From Rubrivivax sp. (GTDB taxonomy: Bacteria; Pseudomonadota; Gammaproteobacteria; Burkholderiales; Burkholderiaceae_C), in assembly GCA_021297985.1 (NCBI GenBank), contig JAJTGU010000161.1, positions 1 to 32,901 on the forward strand: a DNA stretch of 32,901 nucleotides, given 5' to 3'. Shown piece after piece: positions 18,115 to 24,944 of the stretch. The position numbers and the translations under genes were made by a program. The notes under the pieces were generated by a model. The model was not told the origin of the DNA. It searched no databases and saw nothing but the letters and a program-made list of their open reading frames with translations. Every line of letters starts with the position of its first letter. The stretch's first letter is position 1.

Positions 18115-19394
18115 GCGGGGTCGGCTGAGGTTCTGAGGAGGGCTTGTTCGGCGCGGCCCTCGGGCTGGCGCAGCCAGAGGCTCCACAGCAGCAGAACCGC
18201 AACGGCTTTCAGTGCGCAGGGCAGCAGGCAGTAGGCCAAGGTCAGGGCCTGCAACGCGTCTGCATCGCGGGCCCCGGGCGTGTAGCCGAAGGCGGCCAGC
18301 AGCGGCAGCGCGATGCCGGCGGCCAGCGCCAGGTTGAGCTTGGTTGCGAAGTTCCACCAGCCGAAGTACGCGCCCTCCAGACGTTCGCCGTGGCCGGCCT
18401 GGCGGATCGCGCCGGCCAGCAGCGCGCCCGGCAGCGCGAGGTCGGCCCCCAGCGCCACGCCACTGGCGATGCAGACGAGCGTGTAGCCGACCACGTCGCC
18501 TGCGCCCAGGCCCATCGCCCAGACGAAGGCCACGATGGCCAGCACCATGCCGACCAGCCAGGCCCGGGCGAGGCCGAGCTTGCGCACCGCACGCACCCAC
18601 AGCGGCATCGACAGCGCCCCGGCGGCAAAGTAGCTCGCCAGGAACAGCGGCTCAAAGGCCTTGGCCTCGAGCCGGTCGGCGATGAAGAACAGCACCAGCG
18701 TCGCCGGCACCGCGCTCGCGATGCCGTTGACGAGGTAGATCGCGAGCAGCCGCAGAAACGCCGGGTTGCGAAGGGGCAGCGCCATCGACGGCGAGCCCTG
18801 GGCGATGCCGATCTGAGGCTGCGGAGCGCGCGCGAGCGCCAACAGGCCCAATGCCAGCGTGATGGCGAACACCCCGCTGGCCCAGCCCAGGCCGGCGACG
18901 CTGGGCAGCACGCTCGCGACCAGGACTCCGGCCAGGGCCAGACCCTCGCGCCAGGCGACGATGCGCGCGCGCTCCTGTGCAGCGCCGCCCAAGCGTGCGC
19001 CCCAGGCCTGGTGGATCACGGCGAGCACGCTGTAGGCCAGGTAGGTCACCGCGAGCATGGCTGCGCACCAGGCCAGCAGCGCCGAGCCCTGGCGAAACCC
19101 GTCCGGCGGGAAGAAGAGACCCTGGAAACCCAGCGCCAGCACCACCGCCGCAACCGCGGCGATCGCAAGCAGGCGTCGCGCGCTGTGTGCAAACCAGCCG
19201 TCGGCCCAGCGGCCGATCCACGGGTCGGCGACGGCATCGAGCAGTCGCGCCGCGAGCAGCAACGCACCCAGCGTCGCCAGCGGAACCCCGAAGGCGCTGG
19301 CGTAGTGGTTGGGCAGCACCACATACAGAGGCAGTGCCACGAAGGCCAACGGCAGCCCCAGCGCGCCGTAGGCCAGGCCCTGGCGGGCCTTCAT
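18111..19394 (-). CDS. MFS transporter, GPH/MelB-like
   Basis: A 427-residue polytopic membrane protein with about twelve transmembrane helices. RLLDAVADPWIGRWAD (about residues 50-65) is the hallmark of the glycoside-pentoside-hexuronide:cation (GPH/MelB) branch of the major facilitator superfamily. The second half contains the EGAYFGWWNFATKLNLALAAG block, also typical of that branch. Despite the name, GPH members include lipid transporters, and the position inside a fatty-acid-modifying operon points to a lipid or lipid precursor as substrate. That is inference. It overlaps the preceding and following genes by 4 bp each. Confidence 0.88.
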   Translation of the reverse strand: MKARQGLAYGALGLPLAFVALPLYVVLPNHYASAFGVPLATLGALLLAARLLDAVADPWIGRWADGWFAHSARRLLAIAAVAAVVLALGFQGLFFPPDGFRQGSALLAWCAAMLAVTYLAYSVLAVIHQAWGARLGGAAQERARIVAWREGLALAGVLVASVLPSVAGLGWASGVFAITLALGLLALARAPQPQIGIAQGSPSMALPLRNPAFLRLLAIYLVNGIASAVPATLVLFFIADRLEAKAFEPLFLASYFAAGALSMPLWVRAVRKLGLARAWLVGMVLAIVAFVWAMGLGAGDVVGYTLVCIASGVALGADLALPGALLAGAIRQAGHGERLEGAYFGWWNFATKLNLALAAGIALPLLAAFGYTPGARDADALQALTLAYCLLPCALKAVAVLLLWSLWLRQPEGRAEQALLRTSADPA

Positions 19395-19987
19395 CGTGTG
19401 GCCGCCATGCGGCCGAGCAGGGCCTCGCGGAGGGTGGGTTGCGAGGTCTGCGGCGCCAGCCAGATGCCCATGAACAGGCGCGCAAACTCGGGCTCGCGCA
19501 ACTCGCCCCGGCGCTTGCCGTTGACATAGAAGCGCATGCCCGATTCGGGCGTCACGACACCCACGATCCGATGCCCGGGCTGAACGTCCGGGAAGAACTC
19601 CTGCATCGCCTTGAGCCAGCGGCCGGTTTCGTCGGGTGCGAGTTCGCGCTGGCGCCGCATTTCGTCCAGCGAGCGCTCGGCAATCTGCCCGCCTTTCAAG
19701 GCCCGCAGGTAGATGATCTCCAGCGCCGCCGGCACCGTGACCCAGTCAGCGGCCGGCACGGCCGCTGAGGCCTGCCACAGACGCGCGTCGTAGACCTGGA
19801 ATCCGAACATCCGGAGCCTTCCGCTGCCCTGCAAGGTCGCAGGCGAAAACGCGCTGGCAACCTCGGCAGGCGGATCGACGGGCGCAGAGGCGCCGGCGGG
19901 TGTGGCCGCCACCAGCGCGGCGATCCCGGCGGAGGCCAGCAGCCAGCGCCGCCGCTCAGCGTCGAACGAGCGTGAACTGCACGACAT
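19391..19987 (-). CDS. Exported chalcone-isomerase-like protein
   Basis: A 198-residue protein with an N-terminal hydrophobic signal (about 14-34, RRWLLASAGIAALVAATPAGASA). A chalcone-isomerase-like fold follows: GRLRMFGFQVYDARLW (about 56-71), EIIYLRALKGGQIAERS, then VVTPESGMRFYVNGKRRGEL and FARLFMGIWLAP. Bacterial relatives are periplasmic or membrane-attached and lack a proven enzyme activity; some bind fatty acids. It overlaps the end of the methyltransferase gene by 32 bp and the MFS gene by 4 bp. The start is the only ATG that leaves the signal intact, but its ribosome binding site is weak. Confidence 0.85.
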   Translation of the reverse strand: MSCSSRSFDAERRRWLLASAGIAALVAATPAGASAPVDPPAEVASAFSPATLQGSGRLRMFGFQVYDARLWQASAAVPAADWVTVPAALEIIYLRALKGGQIAERSLDEMRRQRELAPDETGRWLKAMQEFFPDVQPGHRIVGVVTPESGMRFYVNGKRRGELREPEFARLFMGIWLAPQTSQPTLREALLGRMAATR

Positions 19988-21218
19988 CGGTGTTGCCCGT
20001 GGCGAATGCGGCCTCGCAATAGGCGAGGTAGAACTCCCAGATGCGCATGAAGCGGTCGTCGAATCCCAGCTCCCGCACCGCTCGCTCGCGGCTCATGAAC
20101 TGCACACGCCAGCGACGCAGCGTTTCGGCGTAGTCGACGCCGAAGGCGTGTTCGGAGACGACCGTAAAGCCGGCCTTGCGGGTCTCGGCGGCAAACACCG
20201 CGCGGCTGGGCAGCAGGCCGCCGGGGAAGATGTACTGCTGAATGAAGTCGGTCGAACGCACATAGCGGTCGAACAGGTCGTCTCGGATCGTGATCGACTG
20301 GATGCAGGCACGTCCGCCGCGCTTCAATTGACGTTGCAGCATCGCGAAGTAGTCGCCCCAGTACTCCCGGCCGACGGCCTCGAACATCTCGATCGAGGCG
20401 ATGGCGTCGTACGGTTCGTCGTCGAGGTCGCGGTAGTCCTGCAAGCGCAAGTCGGCCTGCAGGCCCTGGCGGGCCAGGCGGTCGCGTGCGAAGTCCAGCT
20501 GCTCGGTCGACAGCGTGACGCCAGTGACGCGGGCACCGTTGTCGCGCGCTGCGGCCTCCGCAAGCGCTCCCCACCCGCAGCCGACCTCGAGCAGGCGGTC
20601 ACCCGGAGACAGCAACAGCTCGTCGAGTGCGCGCCTGACCTTGGCGTGCTGCGCCTGCGCCGTCGGCTGCTGGAGGTCGCCGCCGAACAGCGCACTCGAG
20701 TAGTTCATCGTCTCGTCCAGCCAAAGCCGGTAGAAGCGGTTGCCGAGGTCGTAGTGGGCGTGGATGTTCTTCTTGCTGCCGGCACGCGTGTTGCGGTTGA
20801 ACAGGTGCTTGGCCCGGTAGAGCAGCGAGCCCCACCAGTGACCGTAGATCACCGACTCGATGGCATCGCGGTTGGCAATGAACAACTTCAGCAGCGCCAC
20901 CAGGTCCGGGCTTGACCAGCCACCGGCCAGGTAGCTTTCGGCGAATCCGATGTCGCCGCTCTTCAATGCCGCTCCGCAGACGCTCCAATCGGCCAGCAGG
21001 ATGCTGGCGTGCGGGGCACGGCCGGCCTGGCCGAAGTGGGTGACGGTGCCGTCGGGCAGCGTCACGTCCAGGCTGCCGTGCTGAAGCCGCGACAACAGCT
21101 TGAACACCGCGCGGGCTGCGGCAGGTGCATCGGCGGGAAGCGATGTCCGCCCTGGTTCGGCAGCGGAGGAGGAAACGGTGCCGAGCGAGTTGCCGGCGGT
21201 GATGGTGGTGCTGTTCAT
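19956..21218 (-). CDS. cfa: Cyclopropane-fatty-acid-synthase family SAM methyltransferase
   Basis: A 420-residue enzyme that transfers a methyl or methylene group from SAM to unsaturated acyl chains of membrane phospholipids. It shows the CFA core: HAHYDLGNRFYRLWLDETMNYS (about 153-174), the SAM site LLEVGCGWG (209-217) and SIEMFEAVG (275-283). The neighbours (FAD oxidase-like, DUF1365) match clusters where a CFA-family enzyme makes a methylated unsaturated chain on the way to furan fatty acids (UfaM), so the product may not be a cyclopropane. The ATG at 21218 was chosen because longer forms need a TTG start inside DUF1365. The ribosome binding site is poor. Confidence 0.93.
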   Translation of the reverse strand: MNSTTITAGNSLGTVSSSAAEPGRTSLPADAPAAARAVFKLLSRLQHGSLDVTLPDGTVTHFGQAGRAPHASILLADWSVCGAALKSGDIGFAESYLAGGWSSPDLVALLKLFIANRDAIESVIYGHWWGSLLYRAKHLFNRNTRAGSKKNIHAHYDLGNRFYRLWLDETMNYSSALFGGDLQQPTAQAQHAKVRRALDELLLSPGDRLLEVGCGWGALAEAAARDNGARVTGVTLSTEQLDFARDRLARQGLQADLRLQDYRDLDDEPYDAIASIEMFEAVGREYWGDYFAMLQRQLKRGGRACIQSITIRDDLFDRYVRSTDFIQQYIFPGGLLPSRAVFAAETRKAGFTVVSEHAFGVDYAETLRRWRVQFMSRERAVRELGFDDRFMRIWEFYLAYCEAAFATGNTDVVQFTLVRR

Positions 21219-21252
21219 GGAGGCTGAGGGATCGGATCGTGGGGCGCCGGGG

Positions 21253-22041
21253 TCAACGGCTGACGAACAACTCGGGGGCGGCAGGTTTGCCAAAGAATGG
21301 CACGCGCTTGACGAACAGCTTCAAGGCCTGCCAGTGGATGCGGAAGATGACGGCGAGTGTCCAGTGCGGCGCCGCCAGCAGCGCCCTTCGGGCGCTGGCG
21401 CGGGTCAGCGGCTCGAGCCGGCCGCCGACGCTGGTTTCGAGCAGAGGCATACCGTCGGCTCCGTCGTGATCCACCCGTGCCACGAGGTGGCCTTCCTGGC
21501 GTACGAAGCAGAAGCGATAGCGACCGGCGACGCTGCAAAACGGTGAGACGTGGAAGACCTTGGCCGCTTCGACCGTGCGGCCCCAGGCCAGCTCCGGGCC
21601 GTGCAGCAGGTAGCAGTGGCGTTCGCCGAAGGTGTTGTTGACTTCCGCCAGCACCAGCGCCAGCGAGCCGTCGGCCCGGTGCCCGTACCAGAAGCTCACC
21701 GGCTTGAACGCGTAGCCCAGCACGCGCGGATAGGTGTGCAGCCAGACCTCGCCGTCCACTTCGTCGCGAAGGCCCTCTCGGTCCAGCAGGTCGTCGAACC
21801 AGGCCAGGGCGTCGGGCCGGCCGTCACCATGGTCGCGGTCATGGAAGCTCAGCCAGCCGGCACGGTTGCGCACCAGGGCCGTGTTGTCCGGCCGATCACG
21901 CAGGCTGCGCATCGGCAGCAGCAACAGCGATGTCGGATACGCGAAGGCGTGCACGGCCGGCCGAAGCCGGCGGTGCCGCACCACGCCGCGGCACAGCATC
22001 GGCACGGCGGGCGTGGGGGCGTCCTTGCCCGGCAGGGTCAT
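21253..22041 (-). CDS. DUF1365 family protein
   Basis: A 262-residue protein matching DUF1365 along its length: CRGVVRHRRLRPAVHAFAYP at the start, then HTYPRVLGYAFKPVSFWYGH and VLAEVNNTFGERHCYLL (about 120-150) and a C-terminal HWTLAVIFRIHWQALKLFVKRVPFF segment. The last part is amphipathic and may bind the membrane. The family has no firmly known activity but almost always sits between an FAD amine-oxidase-like gene and a CFA-family gene, as here. Its ATG overlaps the FAD gene's stop by 4 bp. The gap to the methyltransferase start is 34 bp. Confidence 0.92.
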   Translation of the reverse strand: MTLPGKDAPTPAVPMLCRGVVRHRRLRPAVHAFAYPTSLLLLPMRSLRDRPDNTALVRNRAGWLSFHDRDHGDGRPDALAWFDDLLDREGLRDEVDGEVWLHTYPRVLGYAFKPVSFWYGHRADGSLALVLAEVNNTFGERHCYLLHGPELAWGRTVEAAKVFHVSPFCSVAGRYRFCFVRQEGHLVARVDHDGADGMPLLETSVGGRLEPLTRASARRALLAAPHWTLAVIFRIHWQALKLFVKRVPFFGKPAAPELFVSR

Positions 22042-23363
22042 GCCGCCTGCCTCGGCTGCGTTTCACTGGCAAGCCACTGCTGCTGCAGGCCCTGGACCAC
22101 GGCCAGCGCGGACACCAGACCGTCCTCGTGGAAGCCGTAGCGCACCCAGGCACCGCAAAACCAGACATGCGCGCGGCCCTGGATCGAGGGCAACCGCTTT
22201 TGCGCCTCGATCGCGGCGAGATCGAACACCGGGTGCTCCACATCCCATTCGCCGAGCACGCTGGCGGGTGCGGGCGGCCGTGCGGGATCGGGGTTCAGGC
22301 TCACGATCACGGGTTGCTTCCAGGGCAGCGGCTGCAGACGATCAATCAGGTAGTGCAGGCAAACGCGGGCTTGCTCGCGGCCGGTGTCGATGGCACGGGC
22401 GTAGTTCCAGGCGGCCCAGGCGGCACGCCGACTGGGCAGCAGCGTGGTGTCGGTGTGCAGCACGGTCCGGTTGCGCTGGTAGCGGATCGCGCCCAGGAGG
22501 CTGCGCTCCTCGGGGCTTGCATCGGGCAGCAGGGCCAGCGTCTGGTCGCTGTGGCAGGCCATCACGACATCGTCGAAGCACTCACTGCCTGAATCGGTGT
22601 CGACCCAGACCCCGCTCGCACCGCTGCCGGGCGGAACGCGTCGCACCCGACGTACCGGGGTGGCAAGGCGCTTGTCGCCCAGGCCGGCGACGATCTTCTC
22701 GACATAGTGGCGCGAGCCGCCGCGAACGGTGTGCCACTGCGGCCGATGGGTCAGCGTCAGCAGGCCGTGGTTGTGGCAGAAGCGGATCAGCGTCGCGATC
22801 GGAAAGCGAAGCATCTGTTCGGTCGGGCAGGACCAGATGCAGCCGATCATCGGCAGCAGATAGCCCTCACGGAATGCACGGCCGAACCGGTTGCGGTCCA
22901 GGAAGCCCGCGATCGACTCGGTCATCGCGTCAGCATTGCCTTGGGTCGCCAGGGCCGTGGTCAGGCGGTTGAATCGCAACAGGTCCGCCAGCATCCCGAG
23001 GAAACGGGGCGAGGCCAGGTTGCGCTTCTGCGCAAACACCGTCGCCAGGCTGCTGCCGCTCCACTCCAGCCCCGGCCGGCCGTCAGGGCGCGGTGCCTGG
23101 ACCGAAAACGACATCTCCGATGGCGCGGTCTCGACGCCGAGTTCGCCAAACAACTGCACCAGGTGAGGGTAGGTGCGGTGGTTGAAGACCAGAAATCCGG
23201 TGTCGACGCCGTGCCGGATGCCTTCGAGTCGGACATCCACCGTGTGGGCGTGACCACCAAAGTGCTGACCGGCCTCGAACAAGGTGACCTTGGCCTGAGG
23301 CTGAAGCCGGTGCGCTGCGGCCAAGCCGGCGATGCCGGCACCGATGACGGCCACACGTTTCAT
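22038..23363 (-). CDS. FAD-dependent amine-oxidase-like oxidoreductase, first gene of lipid cluster
   Basis: A 441-residue flavoprotein. The N-terminal dinucleotide motif is GAGIAG (8-13) with acidic E30 ending the second strand, and a second FAD signature GGHAHTVDV follows (about 36-44). It resembles the flavin amine-oxidase/desaturase superfamily (COG2907-type), relatives of carotenoid desaturases. In furan-fatty-acid clusters a flavoprotein acts as acyl desaturase (UfaD), and that is a fair hypothesis here. The ATG at 23363 starts exactly with the FAD motif; upstream in-frame codons run into non-conserved sequence. It leads the eight-gene operon, with a leader that may be about 170 nt long. 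Confidence 0.9.
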   Translation of the reverse strand: MKRVAVIGAGIAGLAAAHRLQPQAKVTLFEAGQHFGGHAHTVDVRLEGIRHGVDTGFLVFNHRTYPHLVQLFGELGVETAPSEMSFSVQAPRPDGRPGLEWSGSSLATVFAQKRNLASPRFLGMLADLLRFNRLTTALATQGNADAMTESIAGFLDRNRFGRAFREGYLLPMIGCIWSCPTEQMLRFPIATLIRFCHNHGLLTLTHRPQWHTVRGGSRHYVEKIVAGLGDKRLATPVRRVRRVPPGSGASGVWVDTDSGSECFDDVVMACHSDQTLALLPDASPEERSLLGAIRYQRNRTVLHTDTTLLPSRRAAWAAWNYARAIDTGREQARVCLHYLIDRLQPLPWKQPVIVSLNPDPARPPAPASVLGEWDVEHPVFDLAAIEAQKRLPSIQGRAHVWFCGAWVRYGFHEDGLVSALAVVQGLQQQWLASETQPRQAA

Positions 23364-23416
23364 CGTGCAGCCCGTCTGCGAAAAAAGCCTGTCGAGGGGC
23401 GCCCCGCAGCGAACGA

Positions 23417-23438
23417 GGGAGGGAGGGAGGAGGAGGAG
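23417..23438 (+). repeat. GGGA/GGA purine tract in operon leader
   Basis: Three GGGA units followed by GGA units on the plus strand. In the leftward transcript this is a CUCC-rich pyrimidine tract about 55-75 nt before the FAD gene. The G-rich strand could form a quadruplex. A regulatory role is only conjecture. Confidence 0.6.
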
Positions 23439-23536
23439 AAGTGCTCCGGGATTTCGACCGGAAGAACCGGCCGACCCCACGACAGAAAAACCCTGCTGTG
23501 TCGCATCACGAACCTGGATTCGCAACCCGACGACGG

Positions 23537-23564
23537 TCGGATGCGATGCTGCGCCAAAAGTTCC
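23537..23564 (-). promoter_or_regulatory. Candidate sigma-E/ECF-type promoter for lipid operon
   Basis: On the minus strand GGAACTT (23564-23558) is followed after 16 bp by TCCGA (23541-23537). This fits the classical sigma-E pattern (GGAACTT, 16 bp, TCTGA or TCAAA) except for one or two -10 bases. It would start transcription about 165 nt before the FAD gene. Similar lipid clusters elsewhere are controlled by an ECF sigma factor that answers singlet oxygen. A chance match is possible, and no ECF gene lies in this window. Confidence 0.3.
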
Positions 23565-23674
23565 CGCCCGACGAGCCGGCACGACGTGACAGCGGTCGCC
23601 AAAGGAAACCGTCGGTGCAAAGCCAGATGTTGGTTCACGGTCATGAAAACTGTTCGGTCACTAAGCGACTGCAT

Positions 23675-23682
23675 CGTATACG
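23675..23682. promoter_or_regulatory. CGTATACG palindrome in divergent control region
   Basis: A perfect 8-bp palindrome with a TATAC core, the only such site I noticed in the 552-bp region. On the minus strand TATACG could also serve as a -10 for the lipid operon, but no good -35 stands 17-19 bp before it. It may be an operator for the adjacent MerR-type regulator. Confidence 0.3.
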
Positions 23683-23780
23683 GGAGACCAGGCTTTGTCT
23701 CGTGATGTCCATGCTGGCAGTTGGGTGAGCCAAGGCAAATCGGAGATCCCCCCAGAAGAAACCCCTTCCGGTTCTGGTCC

Positions 23781-23854
23781 TGTCTTGTTCAAACACTGGA
23801 CGCTGCCCTATAGTAGCTGTCTTGTCCAAGCAGTTCAACAATTTGTCCAAGACA
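23781..23854. promoter_or_regulatory. Cluster of GTYCAA / TTGTYCAA operator-like repeats
   Basis: Four GTYCAA units start at 23787, 23824, 23833 and 23845. Three of them lie in TTG-TY-CAA dyads whose extended ideal is TGTCTTG-TC-CAAGACA: 23781-23796, 23818-23833 and 23839-23854. Dyad centres are 37 and 21 bp apart, the last being two helical turns. The first dyad covers the -35, the second covers the expected transcription start and the third lies downstream. This is the arrangement expected for autorepression by the adjacent MerR/B12 protein. A further GTCCAA occurs at 23900. Confidence 0.55.
23785..23814 (+). promoter_or_regulatory. Sigma-70 promoter of MerR/B12 regulator gene
   Basis: TTGTTC (23785-23790) and TATAGT (23809-23814) are separated by 18 bp, giving a start near 23821. 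This is the best sigma-70 promoter in the window. Operator-like repeats overlap its -35 and start site. Confidence 0.55.
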
Positions 23855-23915
23855 TATCCCATGACGCGGGATTCACCTGACCTGACTGGCCTGATGCCGG
23901 TCCAAAGGGCTGGCC

Positions 23916-24857
23916 ATGAACGACCGTAGCCGACTGGCTGCCATCACCTTGTCGATCGCGGCCGTGGAGCGCGACACGGGCCTGTCCAAAGACACCTTGC
24001 GCGTCTGGGAGCGACGGTACGGCTTTCCGACCCCGGGTCGCGACGGCATCGGCGAGCGCTCCTATTCCCTCGAGCAGGTGGAGAAGCTGCGCCTGATCAA
24101 GCGGCTGATGGATGCGGGCCACCGTCCTGGGCGAATCGTGGCCCTGCCGCTCGCGGAATTGCAGATCCTGTCGGATTCCACGGTCGACCAGCCACAACGT
24201 GGGGTCGACGTGGCGCTCGGCAGCAGCGACCTTCGCAATCACATCGACCTGATCCGTGCTCACGACCTGCGTGGGCTGCGGCTCGAACTCACCCGGCTGC
24301 TTTCGCGCTTCGGGGTCGGCCGGTTCGTCACCGAGGTCGTCGGCCCGCTGAACGCCGCGGTCGGCGACGCCTGGATCCGTGGCCAGATGGAGGTCTTCGA
24401 GGAGCATGCCTACACCGAGGTCATGCAGGCGCTGCTGCGCCAGGCGATCCTGAGTGTTCCCGAGCCGCCTTCCAGCGCCCGCCCGCGCGTGCTGCTGACG
24501 ACCTTCCCGGGGGAACCGCACCTGCTGGGCCTGCTGATGGCGCAGGCGGTCCTGTCCTTGGAGGGTGCCGAGTGCATCTCCCTGGGCACCGAGACGCCGC
24601 TGTGGGACATCGTTCTGGCCGCGAACGCGCACCGGGTCGGCATCGTGGCGCTCAGCTTCACCGGGTGCATGAACCCGAACCAGATCGTCGACGGCCTGAC
24701 CGAGCTGCGCGCCAAACTGCCTCCACCCGTGCGCATCTGGGCCGGAGGCAGCGCGCCGGTCCTGCAGCGTCGGCGAGTGGACGGTGTGGACCCCTTCGGC
24801 GGCTTGGCCGACGTCCCCGCCGAATTGAGGCGCTGGCGCGAGACCTCACCCGACTGA
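23916..24857 (+). CDS. MerR-type regulator with B12-binding domain (CarH/LitR family photoreceptor)
   Basis: A 313-residue repressor-type protein. Residues about 11-80 are a MerR helix-turn-helix (SIAAVERDTGLSKDTLRVWERRYGFP). About 100-180 form the helical bundle that caps cobalamin, and about 188-300 the Rossmann-like B12 domain. The light-sensing residues known from Thermus CarH are in place: W153, then nine residues, then E163-H164 in the cap, and E200-x-H202 for the His that binds cobalt. In that family adenosylcobalamin makes a DNA-bound tetramer in the dark, and light breaks it. AAAGGG lies 6 bp before the ATG. Its promoter carries GTYCAA dyads. The divergent lipid operon is the natural second target. 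Confidence 0.92.
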   Translation: MNDRSRLAAITLSIAAVERDTGLSKDTLRVWERRYGFPTPGRDGIGERSYSLEQVEKLRLIKRLMDAGHRPGRIVALPLAELQILSDSTVDQPQRGVDVALGSSDLRNHIDLIRAHDLRGLRLELTRLLSRFGVGRFVTEVVGPLNAAVGDAWIRGQMEVFEEHAYTEVMQALLRQAILSVPEPPSSARPRVLLTTFPGEPHLLGLLMAQAVLSLEGAECISLGTETPLWDIVLAANAHRVGIVALSFTGCMNPNQIVDGLTELRAKLPPPVRIWAGGSAPVLQRRRVDGVDPFGGLADVPAELRRWRETSPD

Positions 24858-24900
24858 CGGTCTGCTCGCGCGCCACCGCCTGAACCCGGTGGGGCTTGCC

Positions 24901-24906
24901 TAGAAT
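24901..24906 (+). promoter_or_regulatory. Likely -10 element of ferritin-like gene
   Basis: TAGAAT lies 38 bp before the ATG of the di-iron protein, inside the 87-bp gap after the regulator gene. No clear -35 and no GTYCAA repeat are present, so this gene may be expressed independently of the regulator. Confidence 0.4.
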
Positions 24907-24944
24907 CCCGAAACCGAACTTCCGGCCACCAAGACCCGCGCGAC

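Larger units (their letters stand above)
23364..23915. other. 552-bp divergent control region
   Basis: The only long gene-free stretch in the window. It separates the eight-gene lipid operon (leftward) from the MerR/B12 regulator (rightward) and is clearly more AT-rich than the genes around it. It holds a good promoter with GTYCAA repeats near the regulator, a CGTATACG palindrome (23675-23682), a sigma-E-like promoter pointing left (23537-23564) and a purine tract (23417-23438). Short ORFs that cross it lack family features and run through these control elements, so I do not call them genes. Confidence 0.8.

Noticed and set aside
23641..23862. A 73-codon minus-strand frame between the regulator and the lipid operon
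   Set aside because: It runs through the promoter and repeat cluster, has no ribosome binding site or recognisable domain, and lies in the control region.
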